Assembly: GCF_032854445.1 (NCBI RefSeq)
Contig: NC_088300.1
Span: 15,815,570-15,879,569, forward strand
Length of the DNA stretch: 64,000 nucleotides
DNA from: Liolophura sinensis
Taxonomy: Eukaryota > Mollusca > Polyplacophora > Chitonida > Chitonidae
Reading direction: 5' to 3'
Shown: positions 14,837 to 26,500 of the stretch, one piece after another
Layout: each line of letters starts with the position of its first letter
Position numbering within the stretch: the first letter of the stretch is position 1
Made by a program: the position numbers and the translations under genes
The notes under the pieces: model-generated
What the model saw: the letters and a program-made list of their open reading frames with translations, nothing else
What the model was told of the DNA's origin: nothing
Databases searched by the model: none

Positions 14837-15613
14837 TCATCGTGGATGTTCAATAATGAGGTATTGCACAGCTTCTGTTGTGCTACATTCACCAGCCTCA
14901 ATTTTTTGCAAAGTCAAGTTCTGTGGTGAAAGGTTGTTTTGATTCACTGCTGAATGTCTAGGACATTCTATAACGTTAAAAGACTTATCCAAACAAAGCT
15001 CTATCTGGTATATATACTGGGTTTCTTCGTTTCCGCTATCCTTCTTGAAGACACATTCTATGTTTGCTGGGTGCCTGTAAGTTTCATTTATGGCCCGTTG
15101 AAACTCATACAACGTGTACGCTTTTCCAGGAAACACACTGTAGTGTTCAAAAAGCCTCGTCAGATTGTACAGCTTATTAAGAAGTAGGCCTGTGGAGAAA
15201 TAGTTGTGTTCGTTGTTGGTACTGGGTAGATTAGTGGAGCACGTGCCATGTTTGTCCCATTCGTGCGCCCAGAACTTCGTCGTTTCACTTTCCGTGTAGA
15301 GGTTAGGCCAGAACTTCTTCAGGTCATCTTCAAGGGTATAGATTTGTCTTTCGTCAAATTTCCAAGAAGAATTGCAATTGACCGGCCCTTCGGCTGTCTT
15401 TGGGTCACTAGGCCAGAGACCATGGATTGTCCAAGTGGTCACATTCTGTGGAATCACACAGACGTGCCCGGTGGCGTTACCATCGATACAGGCCGCCACA
15501 GGCCATTGTTGTGTGTAGACAAAGTAACTCCAGAAGGGGTTGTCTGAATGAATGACCGTGACACTCCATATCAAAACAAAAGCAACTGTAGCAGTGTGTT
15601 TAACGAATTCCAT
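14837..15613 (-). CDS. RNASET2: Secreted ribonuclease T2 family protein, intronless
   Basis: A single-exon 258-residue ORF. RNase T2 enzymes are acid endoribonucleases that cut single-stranded RNA through a 2',3'-cyclic phosphate, in lysosomes or outside the cell. Residues 1-23 are a hydrophobic signal peptide (VAFVLIWSVTVIHS, cleavage before DNPFW). Conserved active-site segment CAS I is WTIHGLWP (61-68, His64). CAS II is FWAHEWDKHGTC (114-125, with His117, Glu118 and His122). All catalytic residues are present. Paired cysteines and at least six N-glycosylation sequons (for example NAT46, NVT57, NSS81) fit secretion. Length is typical of the family. The lack of introns differs from vertebrate RNASET2, suggesting an old retrocopy; a decayed intronless relative lies about 6 kb away on the same strand. 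Symbol given by family only. Confidence 0.93.
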   Translation of the reverse strand: MEFVKHTATVAFVLIWSVTVIHSDNPFWSYFVYTQQWPVAACIDGNATGHVCVIPQNVTTWTIHGLWPSDPKTAEGPVNCNSSWKFDERQIYTLEDDLKKFWPNLYTESETTKFWAHEWDKHGTCSTNLPSTNNEHNYFSTGLLLNKLYNLTRLFEHYSVFPGKAYTLYEFQRAINETYRHPANIECVFKKDSGNEETQYIYQIELCLDKSFNVIECPRHSAVNQNNLSPQNLTLQKIEAGECSTTEAVQYLIIEHPR

Positions 15614-16424
15614 CTTCTTTACTTCTTATCTCACTCTTTGTGGGTGTCACGCTTCAGCTGATCAGCTCGACACCTTATGATCTTTTTTTCCACTTTAACT
15701 GAAGAGTACAGACAGGGGAGGTAATCAAGTTCTCTATGCATGTAGGCCTTCTGTGTTTCGAGACCATTATCATTATCAGGCAGTTGCATACATCTTCGTG
15801 GTTAGCAGTAAAATGCTAAAAGACGCGATTCTTCTTGAGTGAACGATCGTTCTTATCTTACATTACTGAGTATTGTTCCACCGAGTTGTTCTACCTCAAC
15901 ATTATTTTTGACGAATATATACAACAGTTTTTTGAAGTCAACGTTTACGAAACTGAAGCATAATGGCATCACAAATTTACTTAGAATGATGCTATATAAC
16001 TATATAAAGATGCGTAAGTTCTTTTATATTTCTTTATTTGACTGGTGTTTAATATCGTGATCACTTGAAAACCTTGCAATACATGCGTTGACCGTCCATG
16101 CTCAATGCGATAAATCATGCCCAGTATAAGTTCTACCAGTAAAAGTGATTGATTTCGCAGGTGTTGAAATTATCTTTTATCCCTCCTTGTACTGGACAAA
16201 CAACTTCTAGTGATTAATGAACGCAAGTGAAATTTAGGTCAACTATACACTGATATAAACATACCGGTCCGAAAAGCGGTTCTTTATTATAGGCTGTGTG
16301 ATTTTGTTCTTATGTATTTAATAAATGGTTTCAAGTCACATTCATCAGGACAGCCAATATAGAAGAAAGAGAATGTATCGTGAAAACAAAATTAGTTGAA
16401 ATCCTTTGGTGTGGGTGAGAGGTG

Positions 16425-16640
16425 AGTGGCGAGAGGGGGTAGCTTTATGCAGCCATCACCGGTCCCTTGCTTAATACGTTGTCTTTGGCGGATGTATATT
16501 CGAATTCCCAAGCCTCTTGGCTTCTTTTCTGGCCGTCAGTGGGAAGGTCTACCAGTAACCTGCGGATGGTCGTGGGTTTCCCCCGACAATAATGCTGACC
16601 TCCGTCGCATAAGTGAAATATTTTTGAGGTATAACGGGTA
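16425..16640 (+). mobile_element. SINE family A, degenerate head
   Basis: The core (GGGAAGGTCTACCAGTAACC, GCGGATGGTCGTGGGTTTCC, AAGTGAAATATTTTTGAGGT) is clear. The tRNA-like head is degraded and the tail is replaced by the 16631-16694 inverted repeat. Confidence 0.75.
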
Positions 16641-16694
16641 TAGATTTTATAAAATAAAAATAAAAATAAAATAAATAAAATCTATACCCGTTAT
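16631..16694. repeat. Perfect 20-bp inverted repeat with A/T spacer
   Basis: ATAACGGGTATAGATTTTAT at 16631-16650 has its exact reverse complement at 16675-16694, across a 24-bp AAAAT-rich spacer. It sits at the 3' end of a SINE-A copy. Confidence 0.85.
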
Positions 16695-17854
16695 GCCCAT
16701 CCCCACTCCACATCTGGCTAATGACGTCGCGAAACCCGGCTGCGGCTTTAAGTGAGGGAGTGTGATAGCTACAGAACTGAGGAGGTCTGATGGTTTTACA
16801 CAGATGCACATGCAGTATTCTGATACAAGCCCGATAATCACTGTGCTTCCAACTAAATGATGTGTACTATAAGAAAACACCAGTTTGATAAGTCCGTGGT
16901 AAGCAGTGGGCGTGGCGAGAACAGACCTATAAAGCCCTGCACATGTACATAGACCCCTTAACATTGCCTTGGGGAAGCATAAACATTTTAGTGTTTAGTG
17001 CCTTTTGGGGTATAATAATAGAACATTGTGTTTAGACCGGCACATAAACCTTACCCAAGTGGACAGCTCTCAAACTTTATCACGTAGAAAAGTGAGTAGG
17101 CTACCTGAGTGTACAGGTGTTGTGTTGTTGGCCTGTCCTGCACAGGTAACTCCTGGGTCAGTCGGAGGTCAAGATGACCCAAACAGGCTAACCTGGACAC
17201 GGTCAAATAAAGGCAACCTGTCCTCCATGTGGACTTCAAGCAGCATCGGGTAATCGCGAGGTAAGTTCACTTTTACAATATATATACTTTGACGTAAACT
17301 GTTTAGTTTCACTTCTTCCTACCTTCATTTAATTTTTCTCAAATTTTCCTTTCGATGTATTTTTTGTATAAGCTTTTGGAACGTACAAAATAGTGTAGAG
17401 GTGGATTCGCACAGATAACTTGTTTACACCATTTTGAGGGTCCCCTCTCGATACAAGTTTTATGTACATGCTTTCTTTCTACGGAAAGAAGGGTTACGGG
17501 CAATGAATCCAGGGTACCTAGATACATAGATCCACCAGCAAAGCTTATAAATGGACAGGTATCGTTTATGTACAGTCTTTTATTGGTAGTTTAACACAAC
17601 GTTATATAATTAGTTAAGTTTACCTTAGAGATAAATTAATTGCATAATACAGTACTGTAAAACACAAGCCTATGCATCCCATGCAGTCTGGTAAAATATC
17701 GAGGACAGACGGACACCACACATATAAATCTGCGGTAACGTCAGCACTGTATCTAGTTCCAGTGTAACTTTAGAACACTTCCTCGCGTGACTAAGGACAA
17801 TCCCTGTGTACACTGTAATCATAGGTAGACATAACCAGGTGAAATCGGTGCGTG

Positions 17855-18055
17855 GAGATGGCTAGTATAATGTGACTGGGCGGAGTGTCTTATCTGGTGT
17901 CTTCGGCATGATACTTCAGTGGCGGCAGCACTTCGGCGGCATGAACTCGCCTTGCCACAAGTAGACACAGTATATGCACACACACCTTATGACTCTTAGT
18001 CGTCGCATGACTTAAAAGTTGCTAAGTACGACATTAAACCCCAAGCATACATTTA
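17855..18055 (+). mobile_element. SINE family B, 3' part
   Basis: Contains TATAATGTGACTGGGCGGAG, TGATACTTCAGTGGCGGCAG and AACTCGCCTTGCCACAAG. A short GTATATGCACACACACC seed follows, then the tail CGTCGCATGACTTAAAAGTT ending GACATTAAACCCCAAGC. It is the uninterrupted reference for the split element at 1508-2225. Confidence 0.75.
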
Positions 18056-18994
18056 CATGCATACATATATTTCGCAGCTATAGAGACCTAGGACATTTTA
18101 AAAGAGGACAATGTTCCACTTACGCCAGCTATGCGGGTTACAAATGTAAGGTGAGATGTAATCTCAGGAGCCAGGATCTCGTGTTGAGGATTTATAGAGA
18201 TAATAGGCCTGCGTGTATCAGTTGCCGGATGTAACTGGAAACTGTTTCAGAAATCAAGACGTTTTTCGTTTATCTCCGTTTTATTATTAATATTACAAGC
18301 CGTATAAACATAAGCTATATGCTGGTATATTCAGTTCGACATAAATGAAATGAATGTTGTGATGAGAGTGCAAGTGATCCTAAAGTTCATGACGAGCAGC
18401 CCAAATTCTTTAATGCTCATAGGGTCTTGAAATGATAATTTCAGTCAAGGTTCATATACCTATGTCAAACTGTTCTTATTTTGTCGTTGCTTATGAGTGC
18501 TTTTGTTTTCACCTCGAGGCAGCACTGTGTCTAGAATCGAATAGTCTGGAAAAGGTAATATGTGCGACTAAGTAGGGCCTATAGAGTATTCCAGTTCCGA
18601 TGTCAGCCTGACAATTTTGAAATTCATGGGAAAAGACTTATATACATATGCATAACATGGACAGTTTTAAAGTTCATAGGAAAGGGCATAACGTGAACCG
18701 TTTGGAACTTTTGGAAGACGACCTGCAGACATAATTGTAATTCAACAACGAACATTTTTGCCTTTGTCTTTTTGATGCCGCGTTCTCCAAGTGTGATTGT
18801 CGTATTGACTTGTCGAATTACACAAGTGGAAAGAAAATTCATAGTTTTACGCTGATGTCATAGCTTCTATGAGCCAATTAACAACACACTCTTTGGTCAC
18901 GTGACTAGAGTAGTGGAGGCGAAAACAAAGAGAATTTAACCTAGGTGAGATTGGCACAGAAGAAAATTTTAGCATAAAAAATGAAAAGTATAGC

Positions 18995-19021
18995 TTTTAG
19001 GTAAGAAGTTCTTACCTAAAA
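18995..19021. repeat. Near-perfect 27-bp palindrome
   Basis: TTTTAGGTAAGAA and TTCTTACCTAAAA, 13-bp perfect arms around one base. The palindrome contains GGTAAG on both strands. No gene context. Confidence 0.7.
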
Positions 19022-19182
19022 AGTAATCAAGATGTGCCTAGACTTCAGATATGGTAGTTTCAATATTCTGTAATTACTGAAGCTTTAGGAATCGGCAAAA
19101 ATCAGCATTTCGGCATTCTGCTTCATGTTATTTTATCACCTCCTGCTCCTTGCGAGGAACCCGGATTCTAGGTACTGTGAAT

Positions 19183-19405
19183 ATTTATATATTTATTTGA
19201 TTGGTGTTTTAAGTCGTACTCAAGAATATTTCACTTATACGACGGCGGCCAGCATTATTGTAGGTGGAAAGCGAGAGGAGCCCGTGGGAAACCCACGACC
19301 ATCCACAGGTTGCTGACGGACCTTCCCTCGTACGACCGGAGAGGAAGCAAGTATGAGCTGGACTTAAACTCTCAGCAACCACATTGGTGAGAGGCTCTTG
19401 GGTCT
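19183..19405 (-). mobile_element. SINE family A, nearly complete
   Basis: Retains the tail (ATATTTATTTGATTGGTGTT) and the core through GGTTGCTGACGGACCTTCCC up to the B-box region (ATGAGCTGGACTTAAACTCT). The extreme tRNA head is missing. Confidence 0.85.
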
Positions 19406-20543
19406 TTAGGCTGAGCGGTACCATGAATAGGACAAGTCTATTTCATTCGCCGCTTTCAGACGACGTGAATTGTAGAATGCTACAAACCGCATGAAATAGC
19501 ACTTGCTATTTTCATGCGACTCTGCTATGCAGTCACACCGTTCGAACGTTGCTTAACGTTGCAAGAAGTCTAAATCTCCTGTTCCAAACCCACAGCACCG
19601 CCGTGATCCCTGGATGTGGCCAATATTGAGAAGGGTGAGTTAACAGGTTATGCCGTATTGTCCTCTGCGAAAATGTCCAGTTCGATGAGGGTCGATTGTA
19701 TGTCAAATGATTTAATGTCTTTCGTATGAGAGCCGATAATAGTAGAACTGTTTACATAACATAGTATAAAGGCACAAATCACACACAGAGACCTGTATAG
19801 GGTCAAAATTGAGGCGTTTGTTTGAATGTATAGAGTCGAGCGTAATCTATATATTTATTGATGATAGGAGAAAACCCACGTCTACCTTTGCCAGGGATAG
19901 CACGTAGGTATAGGTTTACAGAGTAGTCTACAACCCAATAAACATGACGAAATTTAGTATGGTGGATGAAGGTTATGTGTGTTAGCCTACAGACAGGTAA
20001 GTATATTCACCATTTGCATCAACACTACTGTTACCACTATTTAACTATAGCAGGAAAAAAAACAGACTAATCTTTACATGGTGACAACGTAATGCAAGGA
20101 AAGGAACATTAGATACATTTAAAACATTGATAACAGTCAATGGCCGTGGCGATTAGGTTTGACATAAAACATAGTTCTTGGTGATCAGCATGTGTAGATA
20201 GGCCTACATTCTGTGCGAACAGGCACATTCACGTTAATTTTACAGTAAAATGAAGAGTCAACAGCATTCTGTGCGGTTATTTTCTGACATGTATGTAACC
20301 GATACTACACGCTGTATATGATTCTGATTTCGATTATGAAAAGAATATCTACAACAACCACCTGAATAATATTGTCAATTTAAACCACATGCATATACAG
20401 GTAACGCATATTCTGTAAAAGGTACCGTAAATATATAGAGAGGTAATATGGCATGAGGAATTAACCACTCTTTTGCATTTGCGGATGTTGATCGCGGAAG
20501 TCGGTGTTGTTCCACCTCACAGATAAAAACGTGATTTTCTCAG

Positions 20544-20692
<149 letters not shown>

Positions 20693-21144
20693 TTACATCA
20701 CTTTAATGAAATTTGCATAATTTCTGTGTTTTGCAAATGTTGTTTTTTGCATAATGTGTAAATACCGGTATCCTTCATGTCTACCAAAATATCTTTTAAG
20801 CTGCAAAGGTTATCAATCGAAGGAGGATTTATCCTAATCCGAGAACATTTATTTTAAACATGTTGATTTTCCTTTGCACATATATACACAGCAAGCCATA
20901 GGCTTATAACGTGTAACATACATAGTATTGTATACGTCACTTTTTCTTGAGAAACAAAATGCACATTTCCATCGAGTGTATGCTACACCATGGGCAAGGT
21001 ATTAGTCAGGGTATAGTATTCCAGAGACGCCACAAAAAGGAACGTTGCTAATGGAATCATAGGCTGCTTCACTAAATAACAACTAACGAAATGAACACCA
21101 AAATAATAAAATAATGAGAGAAAGCACGAAACGAAGCTGAATTA

Positions 21145-21884
21145 GTGTGCTCAGTACTGAAGTACTGCAGAGGTTTCGTGGAGTTACATTCACCTATTTC
21201 GTTTGTCGAGTCCTTGGCCAACAGGTTGCCAGCTTCCAACGGTTGAATTTGTAGGACAATCTATCACACTAAAAGACTTATCCAGGCAGAGTTGTATTTG
21301 GTATAAATACTTATAGTTTCTTCCTTCCCCCATCCCTGATTGAAAACACATTCAATGTGTGGATCTTTGCCGTAGGTTTCAGTTAAGGCTTGTTTGATCT
21401 CCTCCAGTTCGTACTCCTTTCCAGGAAACATTATGGCCTTCAAAGAGTTTCGTCAGATTGTATTCATTGTTCAGAAGTAGGCCTGTGGAGAAACAGTTGA
21501 GCTCGTTAATGGTGCTGCGTGGGTTTGTATCGCATCAGATGCGGTGTCTTTCCCATCCGTGAGCCTCCATGTACATGTGGGGCCAGAACTTTTTGAGGCC
21601 ATCCTTAATGGTGTAGTTTTTGGGTAAAATTTCCAGGAGGCATTGCAGCAGGCATTCCCTCGGTGGCGGCTTGGGTAGCAAGGCCAGAGACCATGGACTG
21701 TACAAGTGATCACATTCCGCGGAATCACATAGATATGGCCAGTGGCGTTACCATAGATGCACGCGAACAACAGTCATTGCTGTGCATATGCAAAATAACT
21801 CCAGACTGGGTCACCTGAATGGATGTTTGTGATACACCATGTCAGTAGAAAAGCGACGACAACTGTGTGTTTACAGATTTCCAT
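21145..21884 (-). pseudogene. Decayed RNase T2 copy, intronless
   Basis: Along its whole length this segment aligns, on the minus strand, with the intact RNase T2 at 14837-15613. It has a start context (21884) and a signal-peptide-like beginning (MEICKHTVVVAFLL). It keeps GNATGHIYVIPRNV and a CAS I-like VHGLWP, a matching middle, and a C-terminal stretch near 21170 that reads GECNST. The frame is broken at several points, one about 35 codons in, and the CAS II His/Glu motif is not readable in one frame. It is most likely a dead tandem duplicate of the intact gene; sequencing errors could account for only part of the damage. Confidence 0.85.
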
Positions 21885-23639
21885 CCTTAGTTGCTACCCA
21901 TCCTCACCTACTATTCTGATGAGTACAGTATACTAGCTTATTATATATAGCACATTACACGCTTGTCACAGGATATACTAGTTTAGTTTGTAAAGGTAGG
22001 AACCACGAGAAAACTTTTGCCATGAAGTTTTAACTAGATTATAACTCGACATTTTTCTGTCCTGTTAACCGTCTGAGAAAGATAGTCCTGTACCCGTCTC
22101 CGTGCTACCTGGTTTTAACTATCAAATGTTGACAGGTACAACGTGAATTGTTCAGGACGACCAGCGCAGTCGTGTCATATATAAGTGGGAAATTTTTAAT
22201 TGATACTTTTCGAAATCTTACAAAAATTCATGTAGGCAAATGAGGCAAAGTGTAGAGAGCCGCGAAATACGAGTCTGTAAACGCTTGAATGCTAATACTA
22301 TATATGGATGACACAAAAGAAAGTAAATAAAGTGGATAATACGACCATAGGAGTATACCGGATTCAGTGTTTCGATTGACTGTTATTCTTGTTATCAAAT
22401 ATTTGAATTAAATGTCGAATTTAAAACACATAGGTGAGTTTCAAAACGAATTGTCAGGTGTTCTGGCATATACTACGTTACCAGTTTGCCCATCGCAAAA
22501 ATAGGAACGAATATTACACGACACAGCTTGGACTATGCAGGCATGGTTCCTCATTAACGATGGCGTCTGCATGTAATGGTACATAGAATGTCGCCTGCTG
22601 ATACGTTCTCAATACCGGGTCTAAAGCTTTCAGTAAACATGGCGACAACCCGTTTTTTGACTCGAATTTTGACAAACTTATCCAAAGCAAGATATTGTTA
22701 TAACGGCATCATGACAGTTAATAAGTGAATCAGTGTTCAAGCGTATCTATATCTGGCTGAAATATCGGTGATGTGGCGTTAAAGTAGAACCCCAATGCTG
22801 AGCCTTCCAAAATTTATATAGATAGTTTGATTTTCCCGGAATCCATTTCGATCATTTAAAACATCAAAAAGGGAAGGAAAACGGTAGAATTTGGTGATCA
22901 AACATCAGAAAATCTACCCTACTACGATCGAGTCACCCTGGACCTTGTGACGTCACGGCGGTACATTCGCTGTCAGTCATGCAGTCTGCTCTATGTATAC
23001 AACACATACCACAAGAGAAAATCGCTATATTAGTTTACAACTAATTTTCGATATTATTCCATACCCAAGTGTGGCTTGCGACTGCAGTAACACAACGCGG
23101 GACACTGTAAAGTTACATATACCTGGCCTAAAAACGCCGCAGATTGAGAAAATATGGACCAGATAAAAGTAAAGGCCAAATGAAAAAGAAAAGAAGTCGG
23201 GATTTTCGCTCGCAAAATGCAGAAGTTACTCGCTTGTTTGAAACAGCAGACTGTGACACGAATTGTTGGGAGCCGCTACTCTTTGCCCTACAATGTCCAC
23301 GAGGCTATAGGGCGGCTTTCCTGTTCACACTGCGCCCAGCGGGCGCCTGATACCTCACGGCATGCCATAGCTTGATGCCCGTAACGGGACCCAGACAAAG
23401 TTTAAATTGACATTTAGATGTCTTACCAATTACTGTTTCTATTCAAAATAATTCAAGCCCTATTTATTTTTGCTGGTGATACTTTTCAAAAATGAAACAT
23501 ACAAAAATACCTCGATTGTTACTTTCACCGGTGTTGAGCGACAGACTTTTCACAACAACTCACAATCCGCTGGCCCGACAGCATGGATCCACGTGTCGCA
23601 GCCGGTATCGCTCGAACTGGCTTTAAAAATTTAGACTTT

Positions 23640-24000
23640 AAACCGTGCCAAATTTTCCACGGCGAAGGGCGCCGTTTTAAGAAAATCGCGACATCCGCGG
23701 GGTCGCGGAACACTCGGAAGGCGCGGAGGTCGCGGAGGGCGCCGAACCGCGGAGGGCGCGGAGGGCGCGGAGGGCACAATTTTATTAAAACCGTGACCAT
23801 CGCGACCTTGGCACCCCTCGGGACAAGCGAAAGGTTAAAGCTAGCTTTTGTTAAAACCACGCACTCCGCTTGTTCTGCTGGGGCGCGAAGGTCGCGGAAC
23901 ACGCGGAGGTCGCGGACCCGTGACCTCCGCACCTTCCGCGACCTTCCGTTTTCTTAAAACCGCTCTTTCCGCGGGGGCGAGGAAGGCGCGGTAAAAATGG
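23640..24000. repeat. CpG-dense array of GCGGAGGTCGCGGA motifs with AT separators
   Basis: GC-rich blocks rich in GCGGAGG/TCGCGGA are separated by short AT palindrome-like words: GTTTTAAGAAAA, TTTTATTAAAACCG, TTTTGTTAAAACC and TTTTCTTAAAACCG. The block near 23900 also carries the motif in reverse complement (CTCCGCACCTTCCGCGACC), so it is partly self-complementary. ORFs on both strands are Arg/Pro-rich artefacts. Such CpG density is unlike the AT-rich surroundings. Confidence 0.7.
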
Positions 24001-24762
24001 CCGCTATCAGCCACCACACAAACGAGATGTGAGCACGTTTGTTTCATCTACAGTGGCCGGTGTGTGGACGAAAATCGGTCATCGTATCGCCCAGTCGCTA
24101 TGCCGTGCACGATATTCAAAGATCTAAAACAACACCCGGACAGGGCTCCGCGGTCGACAGGATAGGCAAAGGGTCCAAATTTAATCGAATCATAGCCATT
24201 TGACTAGGAACATTTAGTGTGAATTTAGTCGTTCAGGATCGCCTTTAAGCCATAATCATTCATTTTATATCTGCGGAAAACATGGAATACATGCAGACAC
24301 CCACCTTCATTAAACTTGCATATATAAATGAATTTTTTTTCAGCACATCATGCGTGCAATTCTATTTACTTTTATTTATTTATTTTTTATGAAAATGTCA
24401 AAACGTGGTATGTAATTGTCTGCCCATGCGCGTAAGTTTTCCGTTGCCAGGTGTTCGAAAAGAAAGAAAAGCTATTCCACGTTGTACAAATAGGAAATAA
24501 ACTATCTAAAACTATCTACTTCTGCGTCTTGTATCGATAATTCGCAAGTGGCTCTGTAATACAGTCCATTTGTCACGTAAAAGCATTGTACATTAATATA
24601 GTCCATTATCACAATAGGCCGCAGATGACCCCAGATGACCCCAATGCCATTGCCCCATGAGTCACTCATACGGACCGCTCTTAACCCTTTTTTACAACAG
24701 CCAGTTTCTATAGGCTTGCCTAAGCTCAATCGCCTGTCAGGTATGAAATGCATGCAATAAAC

Positions 24763-25542
24763 TAGCTCCGTAGGGCTCTGATTAAGTATACTATCTCAAC
24801 CCTGTCTTGTTCGATAAGCTTACTTTGAACACCTAGTCTGTACTTCCCTAGCTGGCTTAAGTATACTGCTGCTGGGCATCAAATAATTTGTTTGCCCGTG
24901 GTCACAGTCGTCTCATCTACTAATTCCAGGTAGGTGTTCCCATGTGTCATGAATAGTAAATCCACACAAGCATGAAACTATAGTGGAAACTGGATGAATT
25001 CCGACTCCAACCACCATGTTTGAATGCATACTCCTCACAGTGAGGGGAATCATCTATACAATTATCACTGCCACTACTACTAGACAAGATTATCTATTTC
25101 ACACATATGGGCTGATTGTTGAGGATCAGTCTCACGATTAATGACCTAGAAAGAACGCATATTAAACATTGATCACTGAAAAGATTTCTCAAATAAATTA
25201 AATAAAAATGAAGAAAAGATAAAGCAAGTACAAAATTTGTTAAAAGTGTCAGTAGTTATCTCCCTGTATGGGTGTAAGGAGTATGAATTCAAACATGGCA
25301 GTTGACAATTTATCCAATTTCCACTTTAGTTTCATGCTTGTGTGGGTTTACTAGTGATGACACATGGGAACACCCATCTGGAATTGATAGCTGAGACGAC
25401 TGTGACTACGGACAGACAAATTATCTGACGCCTAGCAGTAGTCTATTGAAGCCAGCAAGGGAAATACAGAGGTGTTCAAGGTAAGCTTATGAAACAAGAC
25501 AGGGCTGTGATAGTATACTTAATCACAGCCGTACAGAGCTAG
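24763..25542. mobile_element. Foldback-type element with ~285-bp inverted arms
   Basis: The left arm (about 24763-25047) and right arm (about 25257-25542) are reverse complements along their length with scattered mismatches. Matching blocks include TGATTAAGTATACTAT, ATAAGCTTAC.TTGAACACCT, GTCACAGTCGTCTCA, GGTGTTCCCATGTGTCAT and CACAAGCATGAAACTA. About 200 bp of unrelated AT-rich DNA separates the arms. No transposase ORF is present, so it is non-autonomous (foldback or long-TIR MITE). The family is unknown. Confidence 0.85.
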
Positions 25543-25849
25543 CAAAAATCTAACGGTTGTTAAAGGCTATTCGGATTCCGTTGAATGTATAAATGTTCAC
25601 GCGACGTACAAACGAAACAAAAAAAGGTCTTTCACTTCTACAGACAAAAATTGCACCATGCTTACCAACTCAAATGAGTTCAGACGGTCCGATAGGACAT
25701 GTCAAGTACACACCAAGGCATCCTGAAATCTCGACATAGTCTCAGGCACACAAGCGTCACGAGGAAGTTTCTATCGGGGCTCGACTTTCCCAGTCCAAAA
25801 GGCGATGGCGATCGGAGACGTGTCCTAACATATTAGCAAGAAAACGGGC

Positions 25850-25850
<1 letters not shown>

Positions 25851-25916
<66 letters not shown>
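25851..25916. repeat. (ATT)n microsatellite
   Basis: About 22 uninterrupted ATT units. Confidence 0.97.
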
Positions 25917-26130
25917 TCATATAATTTGTGGTAGGGTGGGAGGGAGGTAGGAACAGCAACTGAAATACAGGAATATTCTATTCCATCTGGTGAGGGTCCA
26001 GAGGCCTCCACAAGCTCAGGTATTTAAGTTAGTCGTGGTGGTGAATTTTAAACGATTTCTGGTGACTTAAACCAAAACCAGAAGCTGCGATGAGTGTAAG
26101 TCTATTTGTTTGTTTGATGAGGATTCATTT

Positions 26131-26257
26131 AACAAACGTTACGAATAAGATAAGCCTGGTAATAAACATTTAGGATGTGGTTTTGGTGTCAGTCAGGCAG
26201 ACACAAAAACAAACCTAAATGTTTATGACGAGGCTTATCTTATTAGACACGTTTGTT
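26131..26257. repeat. 127-bp hairpin-forming inverted repeat
   Basis: The arms run AACAAACGTTACGAATAAGA ... GATAAGCCTGGTAATAAACA and, inverted, TGTTTATGACGAGGCTTATC ... ACGTTTGTT, meeting near GTCAGTCAGGCAGAC. Mismatches are few and the central loop is short. A hairpin MITE is the simplest reading. It lies about 250 bp upstream of the first calpain 2 coding exon. Confidence 0.8.
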
Positions 26258-26500
26258 AATTGTGCTTTTATGGGAGTTTAATATATTTATGTAAACATAG
26301 CTAAAACGTGCCTCACTTGGCACAATTCTCCTGAGAATGACTTGATTAAATCGAAATATTGAGATCGTCAAAATGAATCCTGTTACTTTGCTTATTTATT
26401 ATGCTTAGTCGTTCAGTGGACCAACTAGACTCCACAGGCATAGTGTTGTATAAATGAAGTTTTGCCCCTCTTTGGTTTCAGGTAGTGTTTGCTTGGTGAC

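Larger units (their letters stand above)
21885..26480. other. Gene-poor, repeat-structured interval upstream of calpain 2
   Basis: Contains a SINE-tail-like stretch near 22745-22800 (GGCTGAAATATCGGTGATGT). There is also a TGACGTCA at 22948-22955, CpG-dense DNA at 23100-24180, the 780-bp inverted-repeat element, an ATT microsatellite and the 127-bp hairpin. The 5' UTR exons and promoter of calpain 2 probably lie somewhere here but could not be placed. Confidence 0.5.

Noticed and set aside
23525-24047. Overlapping Arg/Pro-rich ORFs on both strands
   Set aside because: Open frames are expected by chance in CpG-rich repeated DNA; codons follow the repeat and both strands are open.
26489-26500. 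Upstream TTG as the calpain 2 start
   Set aside because: Animal nuclear genes normally start at ATG; ATG 26501 is the first in frame after a stop at 26483.
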